Shown piece after piece: positions 8,982-18,452 of a stretch of DNA of 64,000 nucleotides. Made by a program: the position numbers and the translations under genes. Location of the stretch: contig NZ_JABMKZ010000042.1 in NCBI RefSeq assembly GCF_013204855.1, positions 1 to 64,000 of the forward strand. The letters run 5' to 3'. The stretch comes from Paenibacillus alba. Its GTDB lineage: Bacteria > Bacillota > Bacilli > Paenibacillales > NBRC-103111. Position 1 is the stretch's first letter, and each line of letters opens with the position of its first letter. The notes beneath the pieces are model-generated. The model saw only the letters and a list, made by a program, of their open reading frames with translations, was not told where the DNA came from and made no database searches.

Positions 8982-10235
8982 ATGATTCTCATCGCCATTG
9001 TGACGGCAATCGCCGGCGAGTTCAAAATCACGCCCTTCAGTGGCGAAGTATTTCGGATCGGTCTAGGCAGCAGCGCCTTCCTCTTATGCCTGCTTTTACT
9101 CAAACATTTGCCTTATATCTACACAGGCATTGTCACCGGAATTACCGTTTTGCTGTTTCGTTCCTTAGGGGACGGGATCATGACGCATGGAGTTGTGTCT
9201 CTCGGCTGGAGCATGCAGACCCATTTGCCCGCGATGCTGTATTACATGGCTTTTGCGGTAGGCATGAGCTTGATGAAACAGAAATCGGGAAAATTCCATC
9301 CCCTTGTGCTTGGTTTATTCCTGTCGCTCACCGATCTCATGTCCAATGAGATTGAACTGCTGGCGCGCAGCTTCATTTTCGATACACCCTACAAATTTTC
9401 GCAGCAATTAGTGTTTATTGCCTTGACCGCACTTGTGAGGAGCTATTTTGTGGTCGGCATCTACAGCAGTGTCACCATTCATCAGATGCGGGTCCTCCAC
9501 AGTGAGCAGCAGAAGAGTATGGAACAGATGTTGAATACGAACAGCGGGCTGTATGGCGAAGTATTTTATTTGCGCAAGTCCATGGAAACGATTGAGCAGC
9601 TAACGGCCAAAAGTCACGATTTATACGAAAGAGTGAACGGTACGGGGCTGAAAAGCTATGCCCGAACGATTTTGGAAATTACGCAACAAATTCATGAGGT
9701 GAAAAAGGATTCGCAGCGCATCCTAGCCGGTTTATTGAAGCTGTTCGATCGGGAATTCGCTACGGATATGAGGCTGGCGGAAATCGTAGAGCTCGCGATC
9801 AAGTCCAATCTCGGGTACAGCGCGATGCTAGGCAAACACATTCAATTCTCCACTGATCTGCGAATCGATTATGATTCGGATCATTACCTTCCTTTGCTAA
9901 CCGTCATGAATAATCTGTTGTCCAATAGCGTGGAGGCTATCGAAGATCAGGGGGCGATTCACGTCAGTGCGAGCGAGCATGGCGCAGAAACAATTCTGAC
10001 TGTATCAGATACGGGGACGGGGATATCCGAGCTGGAGAAGGCGATGATTTTCGAACCTGGGTTCACGACCAAATTCAATCAAGAAGGCTTTGCCGCAACC
10101 GGAATCGGACTATCCCACGTGCGGGATATTGTTCATTCCTTGGGCGGAGACATCCATTTGCGCTCTGACGAGATGAGCTCCCGGACAACTTTTGTGATTA
10201 CCTTATTGACCGATACGGTGAAAAAAGGAGCGTAG
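8982..10235 (+). CDS. glnK: sensor histidine kinase, GlnK-like
   Basis: A 417-residue kinase resembling B. subtilis GlnK (YcbA). The first 170 residues are hydrophobic with several membrane helices. A coiled segment with the likely phosphorylated histidine (TQQIHEVKKDSQRI) follows, then an HATPase domain with the N-box NNLLSNSVEAIEDQG, the G1 box DTGTGIS and a G2-like region ATGIGLSHV. The frame is open from 8886, overlapping the glnP stop, but the ATG at 8982 has GAAGGA six bases ahead and begins right before the first membrane helix, so I prefer it. It is paired with the response regulator that follows. In B. subtilis the pair responds to glutamine; here it sits directly behind a glutamine-type transporter. 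Confidence 0.82.
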   Translation: MILIAIVTAIAGEFKITPFSGEVFRIGLGSSAFLLCLLLLKHLPYIYTGIVTGITVLLFRSLGDGIMTHGVVSLGWSMQTHLPAMLYYMAFAVGMSLMKQKSGKFHPLVLGLFLSLTDLMSNEIELLARSFIFDTPYKFSQQLVFIALTALVRSYFVVGIYSSVTIHQMRVLHSEQQKSMEQMLNTNSGLYGEVFYLRKSMETIEQLTAKSHDLYERVNGTGLKSYARTILEITQQIHEVKKDSQRILAGLLKLFDREFATDMRLAEIVELAIKSNLGYSAMLGKHIQFSTDLRIDYDSDHYLPLLTVMNNLLSNSVEAIEDQGAIHVSASEHGAETILTVSDTGTGISELEKAMIFEPGFTTKFNQEGFAATGIGLSHVRDIVHSLGGDIHLRSDEMSSRTTFVITLLTDTVKKGA

Positions 10236-10240
10236 AGATC

Positions 10241-11143
10241 ATGCTGTCTTTTGGCATTGTGGACGATGATGCGGTGAGCAGGCTGATGCTGCACATGATT
10301 ATTGAAAAAGGCGGGCTAGGCGAAGTCGTAGGAACAGCAGGCAGCGGGAGCGAAGGGGAAAAAGTGCTGCTCGAAACGACTCCTGATGTCGTTGTTATCG
10401 ATCTGCTGATGCCGGATCAGGATGGTATTGAGACGATTATTCGGCTCAAGGAGCAAGGATTTCAAGGGAAGTACGTCATGATTTCGCAGATTGAAAATAA
10501 AGAGATGATCGGCAAAGCATACCAGGCCGGCGTCGAATACTATATTCAAAAGCCGATTAACAAAATCGAAGTGGAGGCAGTGCTTTCCAAGGTCAACGAG
10601 CAGTGGAAAATCAGCCGTTCCCTGAAGGAGATTCAGGACTCTTTAACCAAACTGAGCCTGTTGAACATTAGTCCGGAAAACACTCGCAAAAAGCGCAGCG
10701 TTCGCGAGATTCTGCAGCCCATTCTCATGGATATGGGGATTGTCGGGGAGAGCGGGAGCCGCGATGTGACGGACATTATGGAGCATCTAACGAAGCACCA
10801 CAGAGGTGACGGCATACCGCAGCTGAAGGAGTTATATGAAACGGCAGCCCGCTGCCACAAGCTGAAAGAAGCTGATGTGGAAAAAGAAGGAAAAGCTGTC
10901 GAGCAGCGGATTCGTCGGACCGTCATAGCTGCCCTAACCCATTTGGCGAGCATCGGTTTGACAGATTACTGCAATCCGAAATTCGAGCATTATGCGCCGC
11001 TCTATTTTGAATTCCAGGATGTCCGGTTGAAAATGAAAGAAATCGATGAGAATTTGAAGTCGGAGAAAAGCAAGATCAATATAAAAAAATTTCTCCAGGT
11101 TCTGTATCTGGAAGTTACGGATAAAATGCGGAGCGAGCATTGA
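10241..11143 (+). CDS. glnL: response regulator, GlnL-like (YcbB domain)
   Basis: A 300-residue response regulator with an N-terminal receiver domain: the acidic pair DDD near residue 7, the phospho-acceptor in VVIDLLMPDQDG (about Asp 52) and the conserved lysine in QKPINK. The C-terminal half matches the YcbB output domain known from B. subtilis GlnL: a helical region with IRRTVIAALTHLASIGL and ending in LKIN-like basic segments. It starts five bases after the kinase stop, with GGAG in front. It probably controls amino-acid transport or glutaminase genes; its targets are not visible here. Confidence 0.83.
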   Translation: MLSFGIVDDDAVSRLMLHMIIEKGGLGEVVGTAGSGSEGEKVLLETTPDVVVIDLLMPDQDGIETIIRLKEQGFQGKYVMISQIENKEMIGKAYQAGVEYYIQKPINKIEVEAVLSKVNEQWKISRSLKEIQDSLTKLSLLNISPENTRKKRSVREILQPILMDMGIVGESGSRDVTDIMEHLTKHHRGDGIPQLKELYETAARCHKLKEADVEKEGKAVEQRIRRTVIAALTHLASIGLTDYCNPKFEHYAPLYFEFQDVRLKMKEIDENLKSEKSKINIKKFLQVLYLEVTDKMRSEH

Positions 11144-11172
11144 GTCTGGATAGTGGCGGTTTCTGGTTCTTT

Positions 11173-11210
11173 AAGGTCGTCTCCCGTATAGGTGAGTGTG
11201 GCCTTTTTTT
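11173..11210 (+). terminator. terminator after the gln operon
   Basis: AAGGTC...GGCCTT closes an imperfect stem (11173-11205), followed by seven T residues. The inner pairing is weak, but the T-run and the position just after glnL support it. Confidence 0.55.
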
Positions 11211-11241
11211 GTTTTTCGTTTTTGCGGAACAACACCTCCCG

Positions 11242-11277
11242 ATAATCATCTACTGACCCGATAATCATCATCTCAGA
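11242..11277. promoter_or_regulatory. putative AraC operator ahead of the pectin-transport genes
   Basis: ATAATCAT is repeated at 11242 and 11261, again 19 bp apart, each preceded by CCCG. It matches the site at 3105-3140 in spacing and in most flanking bases. It lies about 110 bp before the binding-protein gene, a usual activator distance. Confidence 0.65.
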
Positions 11278-11386
11278 ACCCTTGTCCAGCAAGGCCGAAA
11301 TGAGCAAATGATTATTTCGGTACCTCCCTCCGCCCCTGTAATGTGGAAGTTGTAGCACACCACAAATTTACGGAGGTCTATCCCAT

Positions 11387-12922
11387 ATGAAGAGAAAGTT
11401 AGTTTCGATTCCGCTTAGCGTCCTGTTAGTTTCCAGCTTTGCTCTGGCAGCATGCTCGGATGGAGGCAAGGCTACTCCTGCCGCTACGACCGGTACAGCT
11501 GGAACGGCAGCGCCGAAAGCAACAGCCGATAACACGCCAACGGCGATTACGATCATGGCTCCGCTCAACACGGCACAAACGCCGCCAGATACGATTATTA
11601 AGGAGCTGGAGAAATTAACGAATACGAAGCTGACGTATCAATTTTTCCCGGCAGATACGTATGAAGAGAAATTGAACACAACATTTGCGACAGGCGCACT
11701 GCCGCAGGTGACGTACCTGAAAAACCAAGCGACCTTCATTCAGATGAAGTCAGCGATTCGTGATGGACAATTCTGGGAGATCGGGCCGCTGCTCAAGGAC
11801 TTCCCGAATCTTAGCAAATTGAAATCCACAACCAATGACAACACCAAAGTGGATGGAAAGCTGTACACGCTGTATCGCGGTGTCGATATTGCGCGTCAAG
11901 GTCTTATTTATCGCAAAGACTGGGCTGACAAGCTGGGATTGAAGCCGCCGGCTACGACCGAAGATCTATATGCCATGATGAAGGCATTCACCGAGAATGA
12001 CCCTGACGGCAATGGGAAAAAGGATACGATCGGCTTAACGGATCGGAATGATCTGATCTATGGTGCTTTCAAAACCGTAGCGACTTGGTTAGGCGTGCCG
12101 AACAACTGGGGCGAGAAAGACGGCAAGCTGCAGCCGGAGTTCATGTTCCCGGAATATGTAGCGACGATGGATTATTTTAAAAAGCTGCGCAACGAAGGGC
12201 TGATCAACAAAGATTTTGCCGCAACGAGCAAAACAGACCAGCAAAAGCTCTTCACCAACGGGACTGCCGGGATGTATATCGGAGCAATGACGGATGTATC
12301 TTCACTTAATAAAGATTTGATCAAAAACGTTCCGACAGCCGTCGTCGATGTACACAGCATGGTGGCAGGACCAAACGGCAAATTCGCTTCATGGGCGCTT
12401 CCAGGCTTTGCGAACGTGGTGCTCTTCCCGAAATCCGCAATCAAAACAGAAGCTGAATTGAAGAAAGTTCTAGCTTTCTTTGACAAGATGATGACGCCTG
12501 AAGTGGCTAACCTCGCAAACTGGGGCATCAAAGATGCGAACTACAGCGTCATCGATAACAAAGCGAAGAAGCTGGATGAGGAGAAATGGACGCGTGAAGT
12601 GAAGCCGTTCACGGATGCCGCGATTGGCGATGAAGATACGACGGGAAGATACTTGGGCATTCCTACGATTCCGGCGCAAGGCAAAGCAGATGAGCTGAAG
12701 ATCGCTAACCTGAAGTTCGCTGTGCAGGATCCGGTAGCTGCGTTGGATTCCAAAACTTATTTGGAAAAAGGGGTTCAATTGCAAGAAGTCATTAAAGACG
12801 CAACAAACAAATATATCTACGGAACAATCGATAAAGCTGGATTTGACAAAGCGATTGAGGATTGGAAAAGCCGTGGAGGCAGCAAAATTATGGAAGAATA
12901 CAACGCTTTGTACAAAAAATAA
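11387..12922 (+). CDS. ABC transporter extracellular solute-binding lipoprotein (LplA-like)
   Basis: A 511-residue lipoprotein receptor for oligosaccharides. The lipobox LAAC gives a lipidated cysteine at residue 23, followed by an Ala/Thr-rich linker. The motif DPDGNGKKD is a calmodulin-like calcium loop found in this group. It is a close paralogue of the protein encoded at 3180. The two permeases and the pectin-degrading enzymes downstream imply oligogalacturonide or rhamnogalacturonan fragments as substrate; this is inference from context. Start: ATG after GGAGGT. The duplicated operator at 11.25 kb points to control by the AraC regulator at the left end of the window. Confidence 0.9.
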   Translation: MKRKLVSIPLSVLLVSSFALAACSDGGKATPAATTGTAGTAAPKATADNTPTAITIMAPLNTAQTPPDTIIKELEKLTNTKLTYQFFPADTYEEKLNTTFATGALPQVTYLKNQATFIQMKSAIRDGQFWEIGPLLKDFPNLSKLKSTTNDNTKVDGKLYTLYRGVDIARQGLIYRKDWADKLGLKPPATTEDLYAMMKAFTENDPDGNGKKDTIGLTDRNDLIYGAFKTVATWLGVPNNWGEKDGKLQPEFMFPEYVATMDYFKKLRNEGLINKDFAATSKTDQQKLFTNGTAGMYIGAMTDVSSLNKDLIKNVPTAVVDVHSMVAGPNGKFASWALPGFANVVLFPKSAIKTEAELKKVLAFFDKMMTPEVANLANWGIKDANYSVIDNKAKKLDEEKWTREVKPFTDAAIGDEDTTGRYLGIPTIPAQGKADELKIANLKFAVQDPVAALDSKTYLEKGVQLQEVIKDATNKYIYGTIDKAGFDKAIEDWKSRGGSKIMEEYNALYKK

Positions 12923-12967
12923 AAAAATGAGCAGTCCGTCACACTGGTTGAGGTTGAATGTTGGGAG

Positions 12968-12989
12968 GGCTGCTGCACGAGCAGCAGTC
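12968..12989 (+). terminator. hairpin between binding protein and permease genes
   Basis: GGCTGCTGC-ACGA-GCAGCAGTC forms a compact 9-bp stem followed by TTCTC. As with glnH, it probably causes partial termination or stabilises the upstream mRNA. Confidence 0.5.
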
Positions 12990-13028
12990 TTCTCGTTGGT
13001 ATGAATGACCCGGAAAGGAAGAAGTGAT

Positions 13029-13979
13029 ATGCAAGAAGTGAATGTGGCTAGGCGTGTGGTGGCGAGGAAACAAAGCAGTGAGCTGAGCAGGCGGCTTTGG
13101 AAAAATAAATGGATTTACGTCATGCTGCTGCCGGGCGTGTTGTATTTTCTGATTTTCAAATATATTCCGATGTACGGACTCATCATTTCGTTTCAGAATT
13201 ATAAGCCGTTCAAAGGGATTAGTGGAAGTGAGTGGGTTGGGTTTGAGCATTTCCATCGGCTGTTCACCGAACCGGATTTCTTCAACATTTTAAGCAATAC
13301 ACTGATCTTGTTTGTGATGAATCTTGTGTTTTATTTCCCGATTCCGATCATTATGGCGCTGATGCTGAATGAAGTGAAATCGGATTTTTTCAAAAAAACG
13401 TTTCAAACGGTTGTTTATTTGCCTCACTTTATGTCCTGGGTAATTATTGTTTCGATTAGTTTTGTCATGTTTACGATGGATGGCGGGATTATCAACGATT
13501 TGATTGAGTATTTCGGATTCGAGAAGATTAACTTCTTGCTGGCTCCTGAATGGTTCAGACCTATGTATATTCTGCAAGTCATTTGGCGGGAAGCTGGCTG
13601 GGGAACGATTATTTATTTGGCGGCGATTGCTTCCATTGACCCTCAACTCTATGAGGCTGCGCGTATGGATGGTGCGGGACGAATCAGACAGATGTGGCAC
13701 ATTACGCTGCCGGCGATTCGCAGTGTCATTATTGTTTTATTAATTTTGAAAATTGGTGCGGTTCTCGAACTCGGTTTTGAACATGTCTACTTGCTCCTTA
13801 ACTCCATGAACCGAAATGTTGCGGAGATCATTGATACTTATGTATATACGGCTGGTTTGAAACAAGGTCAATTCAGTTACAGCGCGGCAATCGGACTGTT
13901 CAAATCGTTTATTGGACTGGCGCTAGTCATGCTGGTGAACCGAATTGCCAAGAAGATGGGCGAAGAGGGCGTTTATTAA
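13029..13979 (+). CDS. sugar ABC transporter permease (LplB/YteP-like)
   Basis: An integral membrane permease, about 316 residues, six helices. It shows the family's N-terminal KWIYVMLLPGVLYFLIFKYIPMYGL, the FQNYKPFKG segment, and the EAA loop YEAARMDGAGRIRQMWHITLPAI that docks the shared ATPase. No ATPase gene is nearby; such importers usually use a multi-task MsmX-type ATPase encoded elsewhere. The ATG at 13029 has AGGAAG about seven bases upstream and is preferred to 13005. It follows the binding-protein gene in one transcription unit. Confidence 0.9.
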   Translation: MQEVNVARRVVARKQSSELSRRLWKNKWIYVMLLPGVLYFLIFKYIPMYGLIISFQNYKPFKGISGSEWVGFEHFHRLFTEPDFFNILSNTLILFVMNLVFYFPIPIIMALMLNEVKSDFFKKTFQTVVYLPHFMSWVIIVSISFVMFTMDGGIINDLIEYFGFEKINFLLAPEWFRPMYILQVIWREAGWGTIIYLAAIASIDPQLYEAARMDGAGRIRQMWHITLPAIRSVIIVLLILKIGAVLELGFEHVYLLLNSMNRNVAEIIDTYVYTAGLKQGQFSYSAAIGLFKSFIGLALVMLVNRIAKKMGEEGVY

Positions 13980-14005
13980 ATGGTAACGCTTAGGAGGTTA
14001 ACACC

Positions 14006-14881
14006 ATGGTTGAAGATAAAACATTAGGCGGCAGGATGTTCGGGATCATCAATTATTTGTTATTAACGATTATTGGTCTCGTTACGGTGATCCCTTTCGT
14101 ACACGTTGTTGCAGGTTCGTTTACGACCAGCGCGGAAATGGCAGCTAAAAAGTTCGTCATCATTCCGACCGAGTGGAGCATTGAGGCTTATCGCTTCATT
14201 TTCTCAACGAATACGATTTTCAAAGCGATGGGCGTCTCGATTGGTACTACGCTTGCTGGGACGATCATCAGTATGTTTATCACGGCTTTGATGGCTTACG
14301 GCCTTTCCCGAAGAGACGTGGATGGCAGGAAAGTGATTATGTTTCTGGTCGTGTTCACGATGTTGTTTCACGGCGGCTTGGTTCCGACCTTCTTGGTGGT
14401 CAAGGAATTAGGCATGATTGATACCTATGCGGCGCTTATTCTGCCTTCGGCGATCAGTGCGTTTAACTTAATTATTCTGAAAAATTTCTTCCAGAACATC
14501 CCCGAGGGATTAGAAGAGTCGGCGAAAATTGACGGCTGCAGCGACTTTGGCATCTTGTTCCGGATCGTGCTGCCTTTATCCATGCCGGCGATCGCAACGA
14601 TTTCGTTGTTCTACGCCGTAACGTATTGGAATACGTACCTTAGCGCAATTCTGTACTTGAATGAGAGCGCCAAATGGCCGATTCAAGTTCTTCTGAGACA
14701 GATTGTTGTGCTCGCCAGCGGGATGGACCACAGCGTTGATTTGGATAGTGTGACGCCGCCGCCGGCACAATCGATCAAGATGGCGGTTATCGTCGTGGCG
14801 ACGCTGCCGATTTTGGCGGTGTATCCTTTCTTGCAAAAGCATTTTGCTAAGGGAGCTATGATCGGTTCGATTAAGGGATAG
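14006..14881 (+). CDS. carbohydrate ABC transporter permease (YtcP-like)
   Basis: The partner permease, 291 residues, with six membrane helices and the EAA loop EESAKIDGCSDFGILFRIVLPLSMPAIA. The C-terminus ends with the family-typical KHFAKGAMIGSIKG. A strong ribosome binding site (AGGAGG) lies ahead of the ATG. It directly follows the first permease and precedes the toroid-like protein by about 15 bp, so the genes from 11.4 to 18.4 kb look like one operon for import and processing of pectin fragments. Confidence 0.92.
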   Translation: MVEDKTLGGRMFGIINYLLLTIIGLVTVIPFVHVVAGSFTTSAEMAAKKFVIIPTEWSIEAYRFIFSTNTIFKAMGVSIGTTLAGTIISMFITALMAYGLSRRDVDGRKVIMFLVVFTMLFHGGLVPTFLVVKELGMIDTYAALILPSAISAFNLIILKNFFQNIPEGLEESAKIDGCSDFGILFRIVLPLSMPAIATISLFYAVTYWNTYLSAILYLNESAKWPIQVLLRQIVVLASGMDHSVDLDSVTPPPAQSIKMAVIVVATLPILAVYPFLQKHFAKGAMIGSIKG

Positions 14882-14897
14882 AGGGAAGGAAATGAAC

Positions 14898-16028
14898 ATG
14901 CAGACACAGCAGACAGACAGTACGGAGATTCGCCGGCTTCTCACTGAAATGGATGGTTTGTTTGATGGTTATATAGCTTGGCTGGGCGGTCAGTATGACG
15001 CGGCGAGCGGCGGATTTTATTATGCCGCCAGTTCAAGAGGTCTTGCGAACGCCGAGCCGGACATCGAATCTACGGCTCAGGCTTTAAATATCCTTGAGCG
15101 ATTCGGCTTGCTGGGCAATCTGCCAGGCGAGATGCGACAAGGATTGGTCCGTTTCTTTCAGCAGAAGCAGGACGCGGCTTCGGGCTATTTCTATGACGCT
15201 AATCCGCTGATGCGAAATGATGAAGTGATGGTGGCGCGGGCGATCAGCTACAGCCGCAACGCGCTGAGGAAGCTAGGCGGCCAGCCGCTCTATCCGCTGC
15301 CTTATGAGGCGCAGCAAGCGCCCGCTTACATGAGCTCGCCGGAATCCTATCTGGCGTGGCTGCAATCCATCCCGCTGGTGAACAGCTGGCGCGGCTGTGA
15401 TCGATTATCTACGTCCAGTGTGTACGTAGAGCAGGTTGAGCCTGCTGAGCGCAGAGCGGACTTCGCGCGGACTGCGTTTGATTTCTTTGCACGGAGTCAG
15501 GATATCCACTCGGGTTTATGGGGCGAGGGCTCCCATTATGTCCGGATTTCCGGCACGTTCAAGCTGCACATGTTCTATGACCGCTTCCACGTGCCCCTGC
15601 CGAAAGAGGACCGCATCTATCAGAGCATCCTCTATGCGCTCAGGCATGAAGAAGCGGCGGATATGTGCTATATCCGCAATCCGATTCACTTATTATCCTA
15701 TATGAAATTGGATATTCCATCCCATGAGCTGCGCGAAATCATTGAGATTACGCTGGTGAATATGAAACGTCTTCTGCGCGCAGACGGCGGATTCTCCCGG
15801 GAGCTCGCCCACTCGCCGACAGCGCCGAATGTGGCGCAGGTCAAGCCGGGCGAGTACTACCCGGAGATGCCGCAGGCCGTTCATATCGGCGGCGGCAAGG
15901 TGGAGGGCGATATGAATGCAGGGACGCAGGCGCTGCTCATTCGTTCCGTCTGCTACCAGCTAGCTGGCATTGAAGCGCCGAGTTTGGAGGCGAGCCAGCA
16001 TGTTTGGTACGCGAACACGAAGCTGTAA
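14898..16028 (+). CDS. hypothetical alpha/alpha-toroid-like protein
   Basis: A 376-residue cytoplasmic protein without signal peptide. Its sequence has glycine-aromatic turns spaced about 50 residues apart (ASGGFYYA, ASGYFYD, HSGLWGE, DGGFSRE), a pattern of alpha/alpha-barrel proteins such as the terpene-cyclase/prenyltransferase-repeat or GH88/GH105-like folds. I cannot name the family. Position between permeases, an MFS transporter and a GH105 enzyme suggests action on imported sugar fragments. The ATG at 14898 lies seven bases after GGGAAGGA; the one at 14892 is too close. The end runs up to or slightly into the next reading frame. Confidence 0.72.
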   Translation: MQTQQTDSTEIRRLLTEMDGLFDGYIAWLGGQYDAASGGFYYAASSRGLANAEPDIESTAQALNILERFGLLGNLPGEMRQGLVRFFQQKQDAASGYFYDANPLMRNDEVMVARAISYSRNALRKLGGQPLYPLPYEAQQAPAYMSSPESYLAWLQSIPLVNSWRGCDRLSTSSVYVEQVEPAERRADFARTAFDFFARSQDIHSGLWGEGSHYVRISGTFKLHMFYDRFHVPLPKEDRIYQSILYALRHEEAADMCYIRNPIHLLSYMKLDIPSHELREIIEITLVNMKRLLRADGGFSRELAHSPTAPNVAQVKPGEYYPEMPQAVHIGGGKVEGDMNAGTQALLIRSVCYQLAGIEAPSLEASQHVWYANTKL

Positions 16029-16042
16029 GCCGGTGGTTTAGG

Positions 16043-17245
16043 ATGCCAGGGACAGCATCTTCCACGCCTAGAAAGTTATCCACAGAAGCCAAGAACACGC
16101 TATGGAATCATGGCATTTATCAGTTTGGCAATGCCTTGGCCGGCGTCTTCATCAGCCTTTATTTATGGAAGCTGACGAACGACCTCTGGATCAATGGCGC
16201 GTTCCAATTGATTATGCTGCTGTCTGCGCCGATTGCAACGGTGTATATCGGCAGAATCGCCAAAATCAAAGATCGCTTATACGCCTATCGGGCAGGCATT
16301 TATTTAACGGCCTTATTTTATGTGCTCATCTTGATTGTGCAGGAACGCATGGTGGATTACTATATCTGGTTTGCCTGCTTGAAGGGGGTTTCTACAGCTT
16401 TCTACTGGCTGGGCAACTTCACGATGATTTCCGATGTGACAAATAATGAGAACAGGCATAAGTATTTAGGCTGGAATGCCATGGTCACGCATGTAGCGAA
16501 TTTGTCAGGACCTGCCTTGGCGGGTCTGATCATCGCAAGCTTTTCGGAGATGAAGGGGTATATCCTTGTGTTTGGTTTATCCTCATTGATGTTTGTTTTG
16601 GCCTCTGTACTTAGCTTGCATATCAAGAAAAAGCCAACACACCACACGGCTTATTATCTCAAATATACGCGCTTAATTTTGAAAAAACGCCCGGACTTCA
16701 CAAGGTCGCTGGTGGGATGGTTCATTATTGGGCTTCCGCAAGGCATCATGATGTATGTGCCGGCTATCTTGCTTTTTCAAGTGCTGCCCCAAGAGTCGTG
16801 GGTCGGATATTTGAACGCTTTTTTCCTCAGCTTATCCATTATTTCGAGTTATATCTTGTCTGTCAAAGGAAACGAAGCGTCAACGAATGCCTATTTATCC
16901 TTGGCGGCTTGGGGTTTTGTTGGTTCTGCGATGGTTTTATTATGGGACATCTCCCTATGGACTGTTATCGTGTTTATGTGTGTTTCGTCCTTGTTCAAGC
17001 CGCTGCAAGCGAATACGTACACAGCCCATTATTATCAACTGATCGGCGATATGCCGCTCAAAGAGAACTTTCGGATCGAATCCATCGTTATTCGTGAGTC
17101 CGTTATCAACTGCGGCCGTGCTGCAGGCGTACTGCTTTTCATGCTGACAGCGGGGCAAATTGATCATGTGTGGCTGCCTTGGATCCTCGTATTTATCATG
17201 CTTATGCAAGTGTTTATAAGACCGTTGATTCATAAAACAATTTAA
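16043..17245 (+). CDS. MFS transporter
   Basis: A major facilitator superfamily protein of about 400 residues with roughly 11-12 hydrophobic segments and short charged cytoplasmic loops (for example RIAKIKDRLYAYRAG and HIKKKPTHH). The frame is open from a TTG at 16004, which would overlap the preceding gene by 25 bp; the ATG at 16043 after GGTGG is a simpler start. Its place inside the pectin operon suggests import or export of a mono- or disaccharide, such as an unsaturated product, but the substrate cannot be read from the sequence. Confidence 0.8.
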   Translation: MPGTASSTPRKLSTEAKNTLWNHGIYQFGNALAGVFISLYLWKLTNDLWINGAFQLIMLLSAPIATVYIGRIAKIKDRLYAYRAGIYLTALFYVLILIVQERMVDYYIWFACLKGVSTAFYWLGNFTMISDVTNNENRHKYLGWNAMVTHVANLSGPALAGLIIASFSEMKGYILVFGLSSLMFVLASVLSLHIKKKPTHHTAYYLKYTRLILKKRPDFTRSLVGWFIIGLPQGIMMYVPAILLFQVLPQESWVGYLNAFFLSLSIISSYILSVKGNEASTNAYLSLAAWGFVGSAMVLLWDISLWTVIVFMCVSSLFKPLQANTYTAHYYQLIGDMPLKENFRIESIVIRESVINCGRAAGVLLFMLTAGQIDHVWLPWILVFIMLMQVFIRPLIHKTI

Positions 17246-17265
17246 GGATAGAGAGGGAATTCATT

Positions 17266-18360
17266 ATGACGCAACACGATGTAAAATCACCTATCGAATG
17301 GGCCCAAGCTGCCTGCGATTCCATTATGAGCACCTACACACCTATGGAGCTGCCGCCTGCGGGGCGCTGGCATTACCATCAAGGTGTATTTTTGTGCGGT
17401 ATGGAAATGTTGTGGGAAGCTCAGCAGGACGATCGTTATGATGCCTATATTCAGGCGTACGTTGATGGCTTAATTGATGAGAACGGCAATCTTTACTTCG
17501 CACGGGATGAGCTCGATGCGGTGCAAGCGGGACTGCTTTTGTTCCGATTAGAGAAGAAGACAGGCCGCAAGAAATATCGGCTTGCTGCTGATAAGCTAAG
17601 AAGCTTGCTGAACACGCTGAATCTGACGTCTGAAGGTGGATACTGGCATAAAGACAAGTATGCCTACAACATGTGGCTGGATGGTTTGTATATGGCAGGC
17701 GTGTTCTCTTTGAAATATGCAAACGCCTACGGAGACCCTGCTTTGCGGGAAACTGTGCTGCATCAGGAAGCCTTGATGCGCAAATATATGAAAGACGAAG
17801 AGACGGGGCTGTACTACCATGCCTGGGACGAAAGCCGAGCGATGCCTTGGGCGAACCAAGAAACCGGATGCTCGCCGGAATTCTGGGGACGTTCGCTTGG
17901 CTGGTATGGTCTGGCTGTGGCGCAATTTCTCGATGAGCTGGCAGCGGATGACCCAGGCCGCGAAACCTTAGTGAACTCGCTGCATGATTTCGTTCATGCG
18001 TTGATTCGTTATCAGGATGCGGAGAGTGGACTGTGGTATCAAGTCGTCGATAAAGGGGATCAGCCTGATAACTGGCTCGAAACCTCCTGTACGAGTCTTT
18101 TCGTCTACACGATTGCCAAAGCGATTAAGCATGGCGTTGTCGGTCAAGAGTGTGCGGCTGCTGCTGTGAAGGGATACGAAGGACTAATCCGCACGTTGCA
18201 ATTCGATGAGCAGGAGCGGGTGATATTGCCGCTGATCTGCATCGGAACGTCGGCTGGGGACTACGAGAACTATGTGACGCGTCCGACCAGTGAGAACGAT
18301 CTGCATGGCGTGGGAGCTTTCGTTATGGCGTGTGTAGAAGTGCAATCATTAGTCGATTAA
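17266..18360 (+). CDS. unsaturated rhamnogalacturonyl/glucuronyl hydrolase, GH105 (YteR-like)
   Basis: A 364-residue cytoplasmic glycoside hydrolase of family 105. The family hydrates the double bond of the unsaturated uronic acid left by pectin lyases and releases it from rhamnose. The catalytic aspartate is in MWLDGLYM (about residue 139). Other family features are the HYHQGVFLCGM start of the barrel and GRSLGWYG with PEFWGR. Repeated paired helices fit the (alpha/alpha)6 barrel. There is no signal peptide, so it acts on imported fragments. It is the last gene before a good terminator, and the surface lyase that generates its substrates is encoded next. Confidence 0.92.
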   Translation: MTQHDVKSPIEWAQAACDSIMSTYTPMELPPAGRWHYHQGVFLCGMEMLWEAQQDDRYDAYIQAYVDGLIDENGNLYFARDELDAVQAGLLLFRLEKKTGRKKYRLAADKLRSLLNTLNLTSEGGYWHKDKYAYNMWLDGLYMAGVFSLKYANAYGDPALRETVLHQEALMRKYMKDEETGLYYHAWDESRAMPWANQETGCSPEFWGRSLGWYGLAVAQFLDELAADDPGRETLVNSLHDFVHALIRYQDAESGLWYQVVDKGDQPDNWLETSCTSLFVYTIAKAIKHGVVGQECAAAAVKGYEGLIRTLQFDEQERVILPLICIGTSAGDYENYVTRPTSENDLHGVGAFVMACVEVQSLVD

Positions 18361-18374
18361 AGCTTTCAAGAAAC

Positions 18375-18424
18375 GAACAGACGCAACAACTGATCACACA
18401 GCTGTTAGTCGTCTGTTCTTTTTT
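18375..18424 (+). terminator. terminator after the GH105 gene
   Basis: GAACAGACG (18375) pairs with CGTCTGTTC (18410), with an inner ACTG/CAGT-like pairing, followed by six T residues. It ends the 11.4-18.4 kb operon. Confidence 0.8.
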
Positions 18425-18452
18425 AAATAAAAATAAGAAGGAGCAATGAGAC

